Positions 9,339 through 18,850 of a stretch of DNA of 64,000 bases are shown in pieces. The position numbers and the translations under genes were made by a program. The DNA comes from Alphaproteobacteria bacterium (lineage in GTDB: Bacteria; Pseudomonadota; Alphaproteobacteria; UBA11136), in assembly GCA_016776635.1 (NCBI GenBank), contig JADHSZ010000003.1:1-64000 (forward strand), in the 5' to 3' direction. Positions within the stretch are counted from its first letter, which is position 1, and the number at the start of each line of letters is the position of its first letter. The notes under the pieces are model-generated. The model worked only from the letters and a program-made list of their open reading frames with translations. It was not told the origin of the DNA and did not search any database.

Positions 9339-9463
9339 GGCGTTTACATCACCCCCCGGAATCACCCTCACGGAATCATACTGTGGAATCCATTGAGGGA
9401 TCATAGCGTCAATGGCCGTCGATTACCGTCCCAATCGCCGCCATTGCGCCTATACTCGCCCTC

Positions 9464-10375
9464 ATGTCGGATGCCAAGGCTCCCTTTGACCGCGGCCAGC
9501 TGCGCCGCCGCCGTGAACGGGCGGCGCAAAACTGGGACCAGCACAACTTCCTGGTGGAGGAAATGTCGGCGCGGCTGGTGGACCGGCTCGACGATATCAA
9601 CCGCGATTTTTCCGCCATCCTCGACTTGGGCCGCAATGGCGGCGAAATCGCTACGCTGCTGGCCGCGCGCGGCGGCGCGGGAACCCTGGTGGAATGCGAC
9701 ATCTCCCCCGCCATGCTGGCTCTCGGCGGCGGTGGAGACCCCACTCCCGCAATCCGCCGTCTCGCCGCCGACGAGGAGCTCCTGCCCTTCGCCGATCACA
9801 GTTTCGATCTGGTGCTGAGCTGTCTCGCCCTGCACAGGGTCAATGACCTGCCGGGAACGCTGATACAGATTCGCCGGGTGTTGCGCCCCGACGGCCTTTT
9901 CCTGGGCTGTTTCTTCGGCGGCGGCACCCTGGGTGAAATGCGCGCCGCCTGGACCGAAGCGGAAATATCCGAGGAAGGCGGCGCCAGCCCTCGAGTGGCT
10001 CCTTTCGTGGATATCCGCGACGCCGGCATGTTGTTACAGCGGGCGGGATTTGCCCTGCCCGTGGTGGACAGCGATACCCTCACCGTGCGCTATGAAAACG
10101 CCTTCGACCTGATGCATGATCTGCGCGGCATGGGCGACACCAACATCCTGCGTAACCGCCGCGCCGGGTTCACGCGCCGCGCCACCCTGATGGCGATGGC
10201 CGATCACTACAAGGATATGTTCGTCCAGGAAGACGGGCGATTTCCCGCCAGTTTCGAGGTCATCACCCTCACCGCATGGGCGCCGGACCCCTCCCAGCCC
10301 AAGCCGTTGGAGCCGGGAAGCGCAACCGCCTCTCTGGCCGATGCGGTGGGCGAAAAAGATTCCCAAAAATCCTAG
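9464..10375 (+). CDS. BioC/NDUFAF5-like SAM-dependent methyltransferase domain protein
   Basis: A 303-aa protein whose motif I region AILDLGRNGGEIATLLAARG and downstream ELLPFADHSFDLVLSCLALHRVNDLPGTLIQIRRVLRPDGLF match the BioC-like/NDUFAF5 group. The start block FDRGQLRRRRERAAQNWDQHNFLVEEMSARLVDRLDDI is distinctive for NDUFAF5 homologues. In mitochondria NDUFAF5 hydroxylates an arginine of complex I subunit NDUFS7, so a complex I assembly role is plausible here. Divergent from comF, an arrangement conserved in many alphaproteobacteria. Confidence 0.87.
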   Translation: MSDAKAPFDRGQLRRRRERAAQNWDQHNFLVEEMSARLVDRLDDINRDFSAILDLGRNGGEIATLLAARGGAGTLVECDISPAMLALGGGGDPTPAIRRLAADEELLPFADHSFDLVLSCLALHRVNDLPGTLIQIRRVLRPDGLFLGCFFGGGTLGEMRAAWTEAEISEEGGASPRVAPFVDIRDAGMLLQRAGFALPVVDSDTLTVRYENAFDLMHDLRGMGDTNILRNRRAGFTRRATLMAMADHYKDMFVQEDGRFPASFEVITLTAWAPDPSQPKPLEPGSATASLADAVGEKDSQKS

Positions 10376-10386
10376 AGGAAATCCCC

Positions 10387-10827
10387 CTAGAGGAAGTCGC
10401 AAAGAATGGCCACCAGCGGCTCATCGGCCGGGGGCATGGCATAGTCACGAAGCCGGTTCGGATGGACCCAGGTCAACTCCTGGCCCTCGCAGGGACGGGG
10501 CGTGCCCTTCCACACCCGGCACAAAAACAGCGGCATGAGAAGGTGAAATTCCTCATAGGCGTGGGAGGCGAATGTGAGCGGCGCCAGACAGTTTCCCGCC
10601 ACATCAATGTCCAGTTCCTCGGCCAGCTCCCGGATCAGGGCCTGTTCGGGGGTCTCGCCGTCCTTGACCTTGCCGCCGGGAAACTCCCACAGCCCCGCCA
10701 TGGATTTGCCCTCGGGCCGCTTACTCAGCAATACCCTGCCGTCGCCGTCCACCAGTGCCACGGCGGAAACCAGCACCACGGGAAGGTCGCCGCAAGCGGA
10801 GACAGGATCAGCTTCGGTAGTCGGCAT
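10387..10827 (-). CDS. mutT: 8-oxo-dGTP diphosphatase (MutT)
   Basis: Nudix hydrolase that cleans oxidised dGTP from the nucleotide pool (146 aa). The Nudix box is complete: GGKVKDGETPEQALIRELAEELDI. The preceding LLSKRPEGKSMAGLWEFPG and terminal ADEPLVAIL are MutT-like. The start chosen (MPTTEADP at 10827) overlaps the end of argJ by 20 bp, suggesting translational coupling. The frame is open further upstream inside argJ, but that part is the argJ antiframe. Convergent with the methyltransferase gene, 11 bp apart. Confidence 0.94.
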   Translation of the reverse strand: MPTTEADPVSACGDLPVVLVSAVALVDGDGRVLLSKRPEGKSMAGLWEFPGGKVKDGETPEQALIRELAEELDIDVAGNCLAPLTFASHAYEEFHLLMPLFLCRVWKGTPRPCEGQELTWVHPNRLRDYAMPPADEPLVAILCDFL

Positions 10828-12040
10828 TGATGGTGATATAGCCGTGGGTGAGATCACAGGTCCAGACGGTGGCGCAGCCCTTGCCCACGCCCACATCAAT
10901 TTCCAGCATGATCTCGCGGCCCTTGAGATGGGCGGCCACCGGCTTTTCGTCATAGCCTCTGGCGATCTTTCCTTTGCGGGTGATGGCGATCCCGCCCATG
11001 GAGATAGAGAGAAGGTCGCGGTCGGCCTTTTCCCCGGCCTTGCCCACGGCCATCACCACCCGCCCCCAATTGGCGTCGCCACCGGCCATGGCCGTCTTGA
11101 CCAGGGGTGAGTTGGCCACCGACAAGCCGATGCGCCGCGCCGCCTTCTCGGAGGCCGCGCCGGAGACCCGAATGGTGACGAATTTACTGGCGCCTTCGCC
11201 GTCGCGGGCAATCTGTTGCGCCAGATCCTGCATCAGCTCGTCGAGCTTCTCCCGGAAATCCCGCAAGTGACGATCTCCGGGGGAAACGATCTTCCTGTGC
11301 TTCTCGCCTTTTCCGGTGGCGCATAACAGAACCGTATCGCTGGTGGAGGTGTCGCTGTCCACGGTGATGCTGTTGAAGGAGCGTTCGGTGGCCTGGGTCA
11401 GGAGTTTCTGCAACACGGGCGCGGGGATGGCGGCATCGGTGAAAATAAAGGACAGCATGGTGGCCATGTCCGGCGCGATCATGCCGGAGCCCTTGGCGAT
11501 GCCGTTGATTGTCACCGCAACACCGTCGATCACGGCCTGCCGGGTGGCGCCCTTGGCGAAGGTATCGGTGGTCATGATGGCTTTCGCCGCCTTGGCCCAG
11601 GCCTTCGGCGCCAGCCGTTTCTTCATCCCCGCCAGCTTGCTCGCCACATAGCCCGGCGGTACCGGTTCGCCGATGACGCCGGTGGAGGCCACGAAAATCT
11701 CCTTCTCGGGGCATTTAAACAGTTTCGCCCCGGCCTTGACGGTGCGCGCCACCATGCGGTCGCCGGCCAAACCGGTAAAGGCGTTGGCGTTGCCGGAATT
11801 GACCACAATGGCCCGCACCCGTTTCCTCGACAGCGCCTCGCGGCACCAGGCCACGGGCGCGGAAAAACAGCGCGAGCGGGTGAAGACCCCGGCCACGGCC
11901 GTTCCCGCATCCAGTTCGGCAAGGAAAAGATCAGGCGCGCGGGTCTTCTTCAAACCACAGGCAGCGCCCGCGACCCGGACTCCGGGTACGGGGGGCATGG
12001 CGGGGAAGCGCTCGGGCGCCAGGGGTGAAACCTTGGTCAT
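10808..12040 (-). CDS. argJ: Bifunctional ornithine acetyltransferase / N-acetylglutamate synthase
   Basis: Catalyses transfer of acetyl from N-acetylornithine to glutamate in the cyclic arginine pathway (410 aa). The self-cleavage site lies in AKGSGMIAPDMATMLSF; Thr194 becomes the nucleophile of the beta chain. NSGNANAFTG near residue 81 and the C-terminal TCDLTHGYITINADYRS are family markers. Whether it also uses acetyl-CoA cannot be read directly. The gene sits between a parvulin gene and mutT on the minus strand, a common alphaproteobacterial order next to secA. Confidence 0.97.
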   Translation of the reverse strand: MTKVSPLAPERFPAMPPVPGVRVAGAACGLKKTRAPDLFLAELDAGTAVAGVFTRSRCFSAPVAWCREALSRKRVRAIVVNSGNANAFTGLAGDRMVARTVKAGAKLFKCPEKEIFVASTGVIGEPVPPGYVASKLAGMKKRLAPKAWAKAAKAIMTTDTFAKGATRQAVIDGVAVTINGIAKGSGMIAPDMATMLSFIFTDAAIPAPVLQKLLTQATERSFNSITVDSDTSTSDTVLLCATGKGEKHRKIVSPGDRHLRDFREKLDELMQDLAQQIARDGEGASKFVTIRVSGAASEKAARRIGLSVANSPLVKTAMAGGDANWGRVVMAVGKAGEKADRDLLSISMGGIAITRKGKIARGYDEKPVAAHLKGREIMLEIDVGVGKGCATVWTCDLTHGYITINADYRS

Positions 12041-12057
12041 GATCCTCTCATCCCACC

Positions 12058-12933
12058 CTAATCCACCACAGGGGAGTCTTGGGGCGAGCCGTCGAGATTA
12101 AAAAAAACAATCTCCGCCTGGCGGCGCTGCGCGGCCACAAGATCGCCCATGATCTTCTTCGACAGGCCGCTCTCGAGATCGGACAGGATATCCTCATACT
12201 CCGGTGGATCGAGCAAGCGGCTGTCCTCCACCTTTATCACATGCCATCCATAGCTGGTCTGTACCGGCGTGGGCGTCATCTCTCCGGGCGCGGTGGCAAA
12301 CGCCGCCACGGCGAACTCGGGCACCATCTGGTCGAGGCTGAAATAGCCGAGGTCACCCCCCTTGGCGCCTTCCGCAGCGATGGATTTTTCCCTCGCCAAC
12401 TCTTCGAAATCGGCCCCCGATTCAAGCTCATCAATCAGCTCCAGTGCCTCCCCCTCCGTCTCCACCAGGATGTGGCGGGCGCGAACCTGTTTTCGCGCCT
12501 TCTCGTCCCCCACCAGCTCGTCGTAATAGGCGCGCAGGGCTTCCTCGGTCAGCCTCTCGGACACATAGCGGGTGAGAAATGCCTGCTGGATAATGCGTGC
12601 CGCGGCCTCCTTGATCCGTTCCACCACCACGGGGTCGCTCTCCAGCCCGTCCTTGCGTCCCATCTCCTCCACCAGCTTGCTGTCGATGACCTGATCCACC
12701 AGGGAAGGATAGATGATCTCCAGGGGCACGCCCTGATAGCGTTCGGGCAGCATGCTGCGGGCCAGATCAACATCGGAGCGGTGAATTTCCTCACCGTTGA
12801 CGGTGGCGAGAACCGGGTTTTTTTCACCCCCGTCACCCCCGTGCTCATCGGCGAGCACGGGCGCGGCCATCAGACAGGCCGCGGCCAGAACGGCCTGAAA
12901 GGGCTGAAGAAGACGAAGACATGCTGACGTCAT
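12058..12933 (-). CDS. Periplasmic parvulin-type peptidyl-prolyl cis-trans isomerase
   Basis: Secreted folding catalyst of 291 aa. It has a signal peptide (residues 1-28, cleavage after APVLA) and a SurA/PrsA-like N-terminal chaperone region starting VLATVNGEEIHRSDVD. The parvulin domain lies around 150-240, with RARHILVETEGEA, GGDLGYFSLDQMVPEFA and TSYGWHVIKVEDSR. The C-terminal tail is Gln/Asp-rich. It is divergent from secA, separated by about 1 kb that includes one possible small gene. Probable role: chaperone for newly exported outer-membrane or periplasmic proteins. Confidence 0.93.
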   Translation of the reverse strand: MTSACLRLLQPFQAVLAAACLMAAPVLADEHGGDGGEKNPVLATVNGEEIHRSDVDLARSMLPERYQGVPLEIIYPSLVDQVIDSKLVEEMGRKDGLESDPVVVERIKEAAARIIQQAFLTRYVSERLTEEALRAYYDELVGDEKARKQVRARHILVETEGEALELIDELESGADFEELAREKSIAAEGAKGGDLGYFSLDQMVPEFAVAAFATAPGEMTPTPVQTSYGWHVIKVEDSRLLDPPEYEDILSDLESGLSKKIMGDLVAAQRRQAEIVFFNLDGSPQDSPVVD

Positions 12934-13170
12934 GGCTGGAACCCCTATGCCGCGTGTCAGTCGTCCGGGATCAACCCTGGCGCGGCATTAATACCTCAAA
13001 GACCGCATCATGCACATCACAGACCGGGGCACAAGGGGCGGCGCTGGCCCTCCACGAGGCCCCACTGACGCCCCCCATGATGCCCCACAGACGCCGTGTT
13101 GTTGCGGAGAATTGGAAAACAAAACAGGCCCCGCGGGAAAGCCCCGGGAGCCATCAGAAAGGAAACCATT

Positions 13171-13192
13171 AAAAAACGGGGCCAATGCCCCG
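13171..13192 (-). terminator. Rho-independent terminator after the 86-aa gene
   Basis: On the minus strand a CGGGGC/GCCCCG hairpin with a 4-nt loop runs directly into six T residues (complement of 13171-13176). It lies 11 bp past the stop of the small minus-strand gene at 13204 and supports that gene being transcribed. Confidence 0.7.
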
Positions 13193-13203
13193 AACTCGTC
13201 AGA

Positions 13204-13464
13204 TTAGTTGGAATCGCGCTTCAGCGCATCCTCCACCAGGACCGCGAAGGCCACCTGCGCCGGGCCCTTGACCGTCAGAAATTCGCTCAGCCCGCCATGC
13301 ACGGCGGCCGCCTGTTGCGGGGTAGTGGAATCAGCATTGGGAAGCGCGCCGGAGAGTACGGTTCCCCCCGGACGTATGGGAAAAAACCTGGTGGTTTCCT
13401 CCGAGGCTTGCCAAGAGCCTATAATAATTGCACTCAACGCGTCTTCCTCCTGAAGCCAGGGCAT
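13204..13464 (-). CDS. Small hypothetical protein upstream of secA
   Basis: An 86-aa protein starting MPWLQEEDALSAIIIGSWQ and ending VAFAVLVEDALKRDSN; no family recognised. I prefer ATG 13464 because GGAG sits 8 nt upstream; the frame is open to 13542. A good intrinsic terminator follows the stop. The sequence has no signal peptide or membrane segment. It lies between the parvulin gene and secA on the opposite strand to secA; no functional link can be shown. A chance frame remains possible. Confidence 0.5.
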   Translation of the reverse strand: MPWLQEEDALSAIIIGSWQASEETTRFFPIRPGGTVLSGALPNADSTTPQQAAAVHGGLSEFLTVKGPAQVAFAVLVEDALKRDSN

Positions 13465-13926
13465 CGAAGGAACTCCGCGTTGACGCGCCGCCAGAATATG
13501 GAGGGAAGTCAACGAACTTAAAGCACGGCCTTCGTGGCCCATTACAAGGGGCTACTTGCCCCTATGGACTCCAAAATAATTCAACCAGCCGATAAAGTCC
13601 ACAATTAATATAAAATTTTATGTAAATTGTTTTGGTTTTGAGAGGCGCCTGCGAATCGCCTCATCTTTATGCCCTGCCGCCACATGTAGAGGCCGTCTTT
13701 TTGCCGGATCGTTTGCCGGATCGTTGACAGACGGGCGCGGTAATCCTATGTGTCACCCTCCGACCACGCCCCCCGCACAGAGGGAATCAATAACTGCCTG
13801 GCTTCGGACCGCTGTTTGCAGGTCACGAAGACGGCGCAGACCATATGCCCACCCGGTTTCCCGTTTTGAAACCGGGGATTTTTTAAACCCATGATTTTTT
13901 GAAACTGGGGATTTTTGGAGAACTGA
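13465..13926. promoter_or_regulatory. secA upstream region with 33-bp-spaced direct repeats
   Basis: This 460-bp gap holds no convincing gene. It contains an AT-rich block (about 13590-13640) likely to carry promoters and a GAGGCG/CGCCTC inverted repeat (13650-13670). Just before the secA ribosome site are two copies of TTTTGAAAC(C/T)GGGGATTTTT at 13864-13883 and 13897-13916. The second copy abuts the GGAG that serves secA. Confidence 0.5.
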
Positions 13927-16671
13927 ATGTTTGGCGCTCTCGCCCGGCGGATTTTCGGCACCGCCAATGACCGCTACCTGGAGAGCCTCCGTCCCATGGT
14001 CGGAGAGATCAACGAGCTCGAACCGTCCCTGGAAAAACTTTCCGATGACGAGTTGCGGGCGCGTACCGATCACTTTCGCGAACGCATCAACCAGGGCGAG
14101 ACCCTCGACGATCTTCTGGTGGAGGCCTTCGCCACCGTCCGTGAAGCCGCCAAGCGAACTCTGGGCCAGCGTCATTTCGACGTCCAGCTCATGGGCGGCA
14201 TCGTTCTCCACCGCGGCATGATCTCGGAAATGAAGACCGGCGAAGGCAAGACTCTGGCCTCCACCCTGCCCATCTATCTCAACACCCTTTCCGGCGACGG
14301 CGTACACCTGGTCACGGTGAACGACTATCTGGCCAAGCGCGATTCCCAGTGGATGGGCCAGATTTATGAGTTCCTGGGGCTCACCGTGGGCAGCATCCTC
14401 CACGATATGACCGATGCCCAGCGCCGCGAAGCCTATGGGGCGGACATCACCTACAGCACCAATAACGAGCTCGGGTTCGATTACCTGCGCGACAACATGA
14501 AATACCAGATCGAGGATATGGTACAGCGCCCCTTCAATTACGCCATCGTCGACGAGGTGGACAGCATTCTCATCGACGAGGCGCGTACGCCACTCATCAT
14601 TTCCGGCCCCTCGGAGGATTCCTCCGAGCTCTATCGCAAGATGGACCAGATCATCCCCAAGCTCGCCGAAGACGATTACGAAAAGGACGAGAAGGTGCGC
14701 GCCGTCACCTTCACCGAAGACGGGGCCGACAAGATCGAAGGCCTGCTTGCCGATGCCGGGCTTCTCACCGGGGGCGGACTTTACGATATGCAGAACGTGT
14801 CTCTGGTCCATCATGTGAACCAGGCGCTACGCGCCCACAAGCTGTTCCAGCGCGACGTGGACTATCTGGTCAAGGATAACGCCGTGGTTATCATCGACGA
14901 GTTCACCGGCCGCATGATGGAAGGACGGCGTTTCTCCGACGGGCTGCATCAGGCCCTCGAAGCAAAGGAAAATGTGGAAGTCCAGGTGGAGAACCAGACC
15001 CTGGCCGCCATCACCTTCCAGAACTATTTCCGTCTCTACCCCAAGCTTTCCGGCATGACCGGCACCGCCATGACCGAGGCCGACGAACTCGCTGATATCT
15101 ATTCCCTGGACGTGGTGGAGATTCCCACCAACGTCGCTTGTATCCGCGACGACCACGACGACGAGGTCTATCGCACGGCGGAAGAAAAGAACAAGGCCAT
15201 CTGCGTCCTTGTGGAAGAATGCCAAGAGCGCAAACAGCCGGTCCTCGTGGGCACGGTGAGCATCGAGAAATCGGAACATCTCTCGAAGCTTCTCAAAAAC
15301 CGCAAGATTACCCATAACGTGCTCAACGCCCGCTTTCACGAACAGGAAGCCCAGATCATCGCCCAGGCCGGAAAGCCCGGCGGCGTCACCATCGCCACCA
15401 ACATGGCCGGACGCGGCACCGACATCCAGCTCGGCGGCAATCTCGACATGCTCATCACTCAGGAACTGGGCGATGCGCTGGAACTGGGCAATACGAAAGA
15501 CGACGCCCGGCGCGAGAAAAAACTCGCCGCCCTCACGCAAGAGGTGGAAACCGGCAAACAGACCGCGCTCGATGCCGGCGGGCTGATGATCATCGGCACC
15601 GAACGGCACGAATCACGGCGCATCGACAACCAGCTTCGTGGCCGCTCCGGACGTCAGGGCGATTCCGGCGCCTCGCGCTTCTTCCTTTCGCTGGAAGACG
15701 ACCTGATGCGTATTTTCGGTTCCGACCGGCTTGACAGCATGCTGCAAAAGCTGGGCATCGAGGATGACGAGGCGATCATCCATCCCTGGGTCAACAAGGC
15801 GCTGGAAAAGGCCCAGCAAAAGGTGGAAGCGCGCAATTTCGACATCCGCAAGAACCTGCTCAAGTTCGACGATGTGATGAACGACCAGCGCAAGGTGATT
15901 TACGAACAGCGCAGGGAGATCATGACCGCCGCCGACGTTGCCGAAACCGTCGCAGACATGCGCGACGACGTGATTCTGGACATGGTGGCGCGCTGTATCC
16001 CGGCAAAGGCCTACAGCGAACAGTGGGAGACCCACGCCCTGCACGAGGAAGCCCTGCGCCTGATCGGTGTCGACCTTCCCATCGAGGACTGGGCCAAGGA
16101 AGAGGGTGTCGACGGGGAGGAAATCAGCACCCGTATCCTCGATGCCGGAAAGCGGAAAATGGCGGAAAAGGCCGTCAATTTCGGACCCGAGATGATGCGC
16201 ATGGCGGAGAAAAACCTGCTGCTGCAGCTTCTCGACCAAAGCTGGAAGGACCATCTGCTGTCGCTCGATCACCTACGCCAGGGGATCGGCCTGCGCGCCT
16301 ATGCCCAGCGCGACCCCTTGAACGAATACAAGTCGGAATCCTTCAACATGTTCGAGAAAATGCTGAACCGCCTGCGGGAAAGCATCACCGGGGTTCTCTC
16401 CCATCTCGATATCCGCGTCGGCGATGAAGAGAACAGCGTGCCTCTGCGCGCCAACCAGGAAATGCAACAGAACATCGAAGGCGATATGCAGCCCAGCAGT
16501 GGACCAGGAGACGAACCGGAATTACGGCCGCGACCCGATCCGGTGCTGAAACGGGCCGCCGAGGTGGAGATCGATCCCAACGATCCCGCCACCTGGGGCA
16601 AGATTCCCCGCAATGCGCCCTGCCCCTGCAACAGCGGCAAGAAATACAAGCACTGCCACGGCCGCGCGTGA
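13927..16671 (+). CDS. secA: Preprotein translocase ATPase SecA
   Basis: Motor ATPase that drives proteins through SecYEG (914 aa, cytoplasm and inner-membrane surface). The Walker A loop [11 protein letters not shown] is at about 102-112. Other marks are the DEAD-like Walker [22 protein letters not shown], the preprotein cross-linking domain, and [13 protein letters not shown] with [15 protein letters not shown] in NBD2. The helical scaffold follows, then a C-terminal zinc-binding SEC-C tail [16 protein letters not shown] that contacts SecB. Ribosome site GGAG lies 6 nt before the ATG. Length is normal for alphaproteobacterial SecA. Confidence 0.99.
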   Translation: MFGALARRIFGTANDRYLESLRPMVGEINELEPSLEKLSDDELRARTDHFRERINQGETLDDLLVEAFATVREAAKRTLGQRHFDVQLMGGIVLHRGMISEMKTGEGKTLASTLPIYLNTLSGDGVHLVTVNDYLAKRDSQWMGQIYEFLGLTVGSILHDMTDAQRREAYGADITYSTNNELGFDYLRDNMKYQIEDMVQRPFNYAIVDEVDSILIDEARTPLIISGPSEDSSELYRKMDQIIPKLAEDDYEKDEKVRAVTFTEDGADKIEGLLADAGLLTGGGLYDMQNVSLVHHVNQALRAHKLFQRDVDYLVKDNAVVIIDEFTGRMMEGRRFSDGLHQALEAKENVEVQVENQTLAAITFQNYFRLYPKLSGMTGTAMTEADELADIYSLDVVEIPTNVACIRDDHDDEVYRTAEEKNKAICVLVEECQERKQPVLVGTVSIEKSEHLSKLLKNRKITHNVLNARFHEQEAQIIAQAGKPGGVTIATNMAGRGTDIQLGGNLDMLITQELGDALELGNTKDDARREKKLAALTQEVETGKQTALDAGGLMIIGTERHESRRIDNQLRGRSGRQGDSGASRFFLSLEDDLMRIFGSDRLDSMLQKLGIEDDEAIIHPWVNKALEKAQQKVEARNFDIRKNLLKFDDVMNDQRKVIYEQRREIMTAADVAETVADMRDDVILDMVARCIPAKAYSEQWETHALHEEALRLIGVDLPIEDWAKEEGVDGEEISTRILDAGKRKMAEKAVNFGPEMMRMAEKNLLLQLLDQSWKDHLLSLDHLRQGIGLRAYAQRDPLNEYKSESFNMFEKMLNRLRESITGVLSHLDIRVGDEENSVPLRANQEMQQNIEGDMQPSSGPGDEPELRPRPDPVLKRAAEVEIDPNDPATWGKIPRNAPCPCNSGKKYKHCHGRA

Positions 16672-16694
16672 GGCGGTCCAGAATCAATCCGGAA

Positions 16695-17654
16695 TCAGCT
16701 GGTAGCTTCCGCCTCGCCCATGGTGAGGAATTTCTCGTGACGCTGGCGCCGTAACGCGGCGGGGTCCAGTTCCATCAGCTCACCCAGCGCCTCTTCCACC
16801 GCATCGCCCAGCGCAGCGATGGCGGGAACGGGAAAACGGTGGGCGGCGCCCACGGGTTCGGGCACCACAACATCCGCCACGCCAAGCTCCAGCAAGTCCT
16901 GGGCCGTGAGCTTCATGGCTTCGGCGGCGTCCTGGGCCTGATCGCCGCTACGCCACAGGATCGAGGCGCAGCCCTCCGGTGAAATCACCGAATAGATGGC
17001 GTTTTCCAGCATCAGCACCTTGTTGGCGGCGGCCAGGGCAATGGCCCCGCCGGAGCCGCCCTCGCCGATCACGGCGCTGACCAACGGCACCTTGAGCCCA
17101 AGACAGGTTTCAATGGAACAGGCGATGGCTTCGGCCTGGCCGCGCTCCTCGGCGCCAACGCCGGGATAGGCGCCCGGCGTATCCACCAGGGTCAGCACCG
17201 GCAGGCCGAAATGGTCGGCCATCTTCATCAGCCGGATAGCCTTGCGATAGCCTTCGGGCCGGGCCATGCCGAAATTATGCTGCATACGGGTATTGGTGTC
17301 GGCGCCCTTTTCGTGGCCGATCAACATAACGGTGCGGCCACGGAAACGGCCCAGCCCGCCGATAATGGCCCGGTCCTCGGCAAAGGCGCGGTCGCCGGCC
17401 AGCGGCGTAAAGTCTTCCACCAGGCCTTCCATATAGTCGCTGAAGTGGGGGCGGTCGGGATGACGCGCCACCTGTACCTTCTGCCAGGGCGTGAGTTTGG
17501 AATAGAGCTGTTTGAGGATCTTGTCCGACTTGGCCTGGAGCTTGGCCACTTCATCGGCAATATTGATGTCGCCGTCGTCACTGAGGTGACGCAGGTCTTC
17601 GATCTTGGCTTCCAGTTTGGAAAGCGGTTTTTCGAAATCGAGAAAATTATGCAT
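16695..17654 (-). CDS. accA: Acetyl-CoA carboxylase carboxyltransferase subunit alpha
   Basis: With AccD it transfers carboxyl from biotin to acetyl-CoA, giving malonyl-CoA for fatty acid synthesis (319 aa). Family blocks present: [72 protein letters not shown], and the oxyanion-hole [25 protein letters not shown] 17654 directly follows an in-frame GTG; I chose the ATG. Convergent with secA (23-bp gap) and downstream of malyl-CoA lyase on the same strand, with a hairpin between them. Confidence 0.98.
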   Translation of the reverse strand: MHNFLDFEKPLSKLEAKIEDLRHLSDDGDINIADEVAKLQAKSDKILKQLYSKLTPWQKVQVARHPDRPHFSDYMEGLVEDFTPLAGDRAFAEDRAIIGGLGRFRGRTVMLIGHEKGADTNTRMQHNFGMARPEGYRKAIRLMKMADHFGLPVLTLVDTPGAYPGVGAEERGQAEAIACSIETCLGLKVPLVSAVIGEGGSGGAIALAAANKVLMLENAIYSVISPEGCASILWRSGDQAQDAAEAMKLTAQDLLELGVADVVVPEPVGAAHRFPVPAIAALGDAVEEALGELMELDPAALRRQRHEKFLTMGEAEATS

Positions 17655-17707
17655 CACGTGTTTCCTGAGGCGGAATCAATAGCATAACGTTAATGTGGCG
17701 GAAATAA

Positions 17708-17739
17708 GGAAGGGCGGCGGAATCTCCCGCCGCCCTTCC
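17708..17739 (-). terminator. Terminator after malyl-CoA lyase
   Basis: A perfect 13-bp inverted repeat (17708-17720 with 17727-17739, six-base loop) followed on the minus strand by TTATTT. It lies 22 bp past the stop of the lyase gene and separates it from accA. Confidence 0.75.
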
Positions 17740-17761
17740 GGTAGAAATTCGCTGGGCGGAT

Positions 17762-18739
17762 TTACGAACCGGCGATCTGTTTGGCTTTTTCCACCATGAC
17801 TTCCGCCTGTTTGATGGAGGCGATATCGATCAACCGGCCATCCAGCGTCACAGCACCCTTGCCGGCCTTGGTGGCCTCGGCCATGGCGTCGATGATGCGC
17901 TGGGCCTTGGTCACTTCTTCCTCGGTGGGGCTGAAGACCGTGTTGGCGAGTTCGATCTGGCTGGGATGGATGGCCCATTTGCCCTCGCAGCCCAATGTGG
18001 CGGAACGGTTGGCCTGGGCGATATAGCCGTCGGCATCGCCGAAATCGCCGAAGGGGCCGTCGATGGGGCGCAGACCGTTGGCGCGGGCGGCAACCACCAT
18101 GCGCGCCACCGCGTAATGCCACATGTCGCCCCAATGGACCTCGCGGTTGCCGTCGTCGTCGGCATCGGTAAGGACATGATAATTGGGGTTGGGACCGCCG
18201 ATGACGGTGGTCTTGGCCTTGGTGGAGGCGGCATAGTCGGCAACGCCGAAGTGGAGGGATTCAAGCCGTTTACTGGCGGCGGAAATCTCGTTCACGTTCT
18301 GCATGCCCAGCGCGGTCTCGACGATGAGCTCGAAACCGATGCGCTTTTTGGCCTTCACCGCGTCTTCCACCTGAGTCACCAGCATATCCAGGGCGTAAAC
18401 GTCGGATACCGTGCCGATCTTGGGAATCATGATGAGGTCGAGCTTGTCGGTGGCCTGTTCGATAAGGTCCACCACGTCGCGATACATGTAATGGGTGTCG
18501 AGACCGTTGATGCGCACCGACAGGGTCTTGCCCTTCCAGTCGATGTCGTTGAGGCCTTCGATGATGTTCTTACGCGCCTGTTCTTTTTCATCGGGCGCAA
18601 CGGCGTCTTCCAGATCCAGGAAAACCACATCCACATCGGATGCCGCCGCTTTTTCAAACATGCCGGGATTACTGCCGGGTACGGCCAACTCGCTGCGGTT
18701 CAAACGCGCGGTCGCTTGTTCAACAATATGAAAACTCAT
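17762..18739 (-). CDS. mcl1: L-malyl-CoA / beta-methylmalyl-CoA lyase (CitE family)
   Basis: Cleaves malyl-CoA to acetyl-CoA and glyoxylate, or methylmalyl-CoA to propionyl-CoA and glyoxylate (325 aa). Family signatures: SELAVPGSNPGMFEKAAASDVDVVFLDLEDAVAPDEK, MIPKIGTVSDVY, the Mg-binding FELIVETALGMQN, and GPFGDFGDADGYIAQANRSATLGCEGKWAIHPSQI. The long insert with ADYAASTKAKTTVIGGPNPNYHVLTD is typical of Mcl1 rather than citrate lyase beta. Together with methylmalonyl-CoA mutase elsewhere in the window it suggests an ethylmalonyl-CoA-type pathway, though Ccr and Ecm are not in view. Confidence 0.92.
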   Translation of the reverse strand: MSFHIVEQATARLNRSELAVPGSNPGMFEKAAASDVDVVFLDLEDAVAPDEKEQARKNIIEGLNDIDWKGKTLSVRINGLDTHYMYRDVVDLIEQATDKLDLIMIPKIGTVSDVYALDMLVTQVEDAVKAKKRIGFELIVETALGMQNVNEISAASKRLESLHFGVADYAASTKAKTTVIGGPNPNYHVLTDADDDGNREVHWGDMWHYAVARMVVAARANGLRPIDGPFGDFGDADGYIAQANRSATLGCEGKWAIHPSQIELANTVFSPTEEEVTKAQRIIDAMAEATKAGKGAVTLDGRLIDIASIKQAEVMVEKAKQIAGS

Positions 18740-18850
18740 TTGTTCCTCGTCTAAGGGGTGGGGGGGGTGGGAAAAACGTGTTTTCAGGCAAAAAGGGGCC
18801 TGAAAGGAAGGGGAACATGATGGAAAGACCCCAAAAAGTCAACGACGGGG

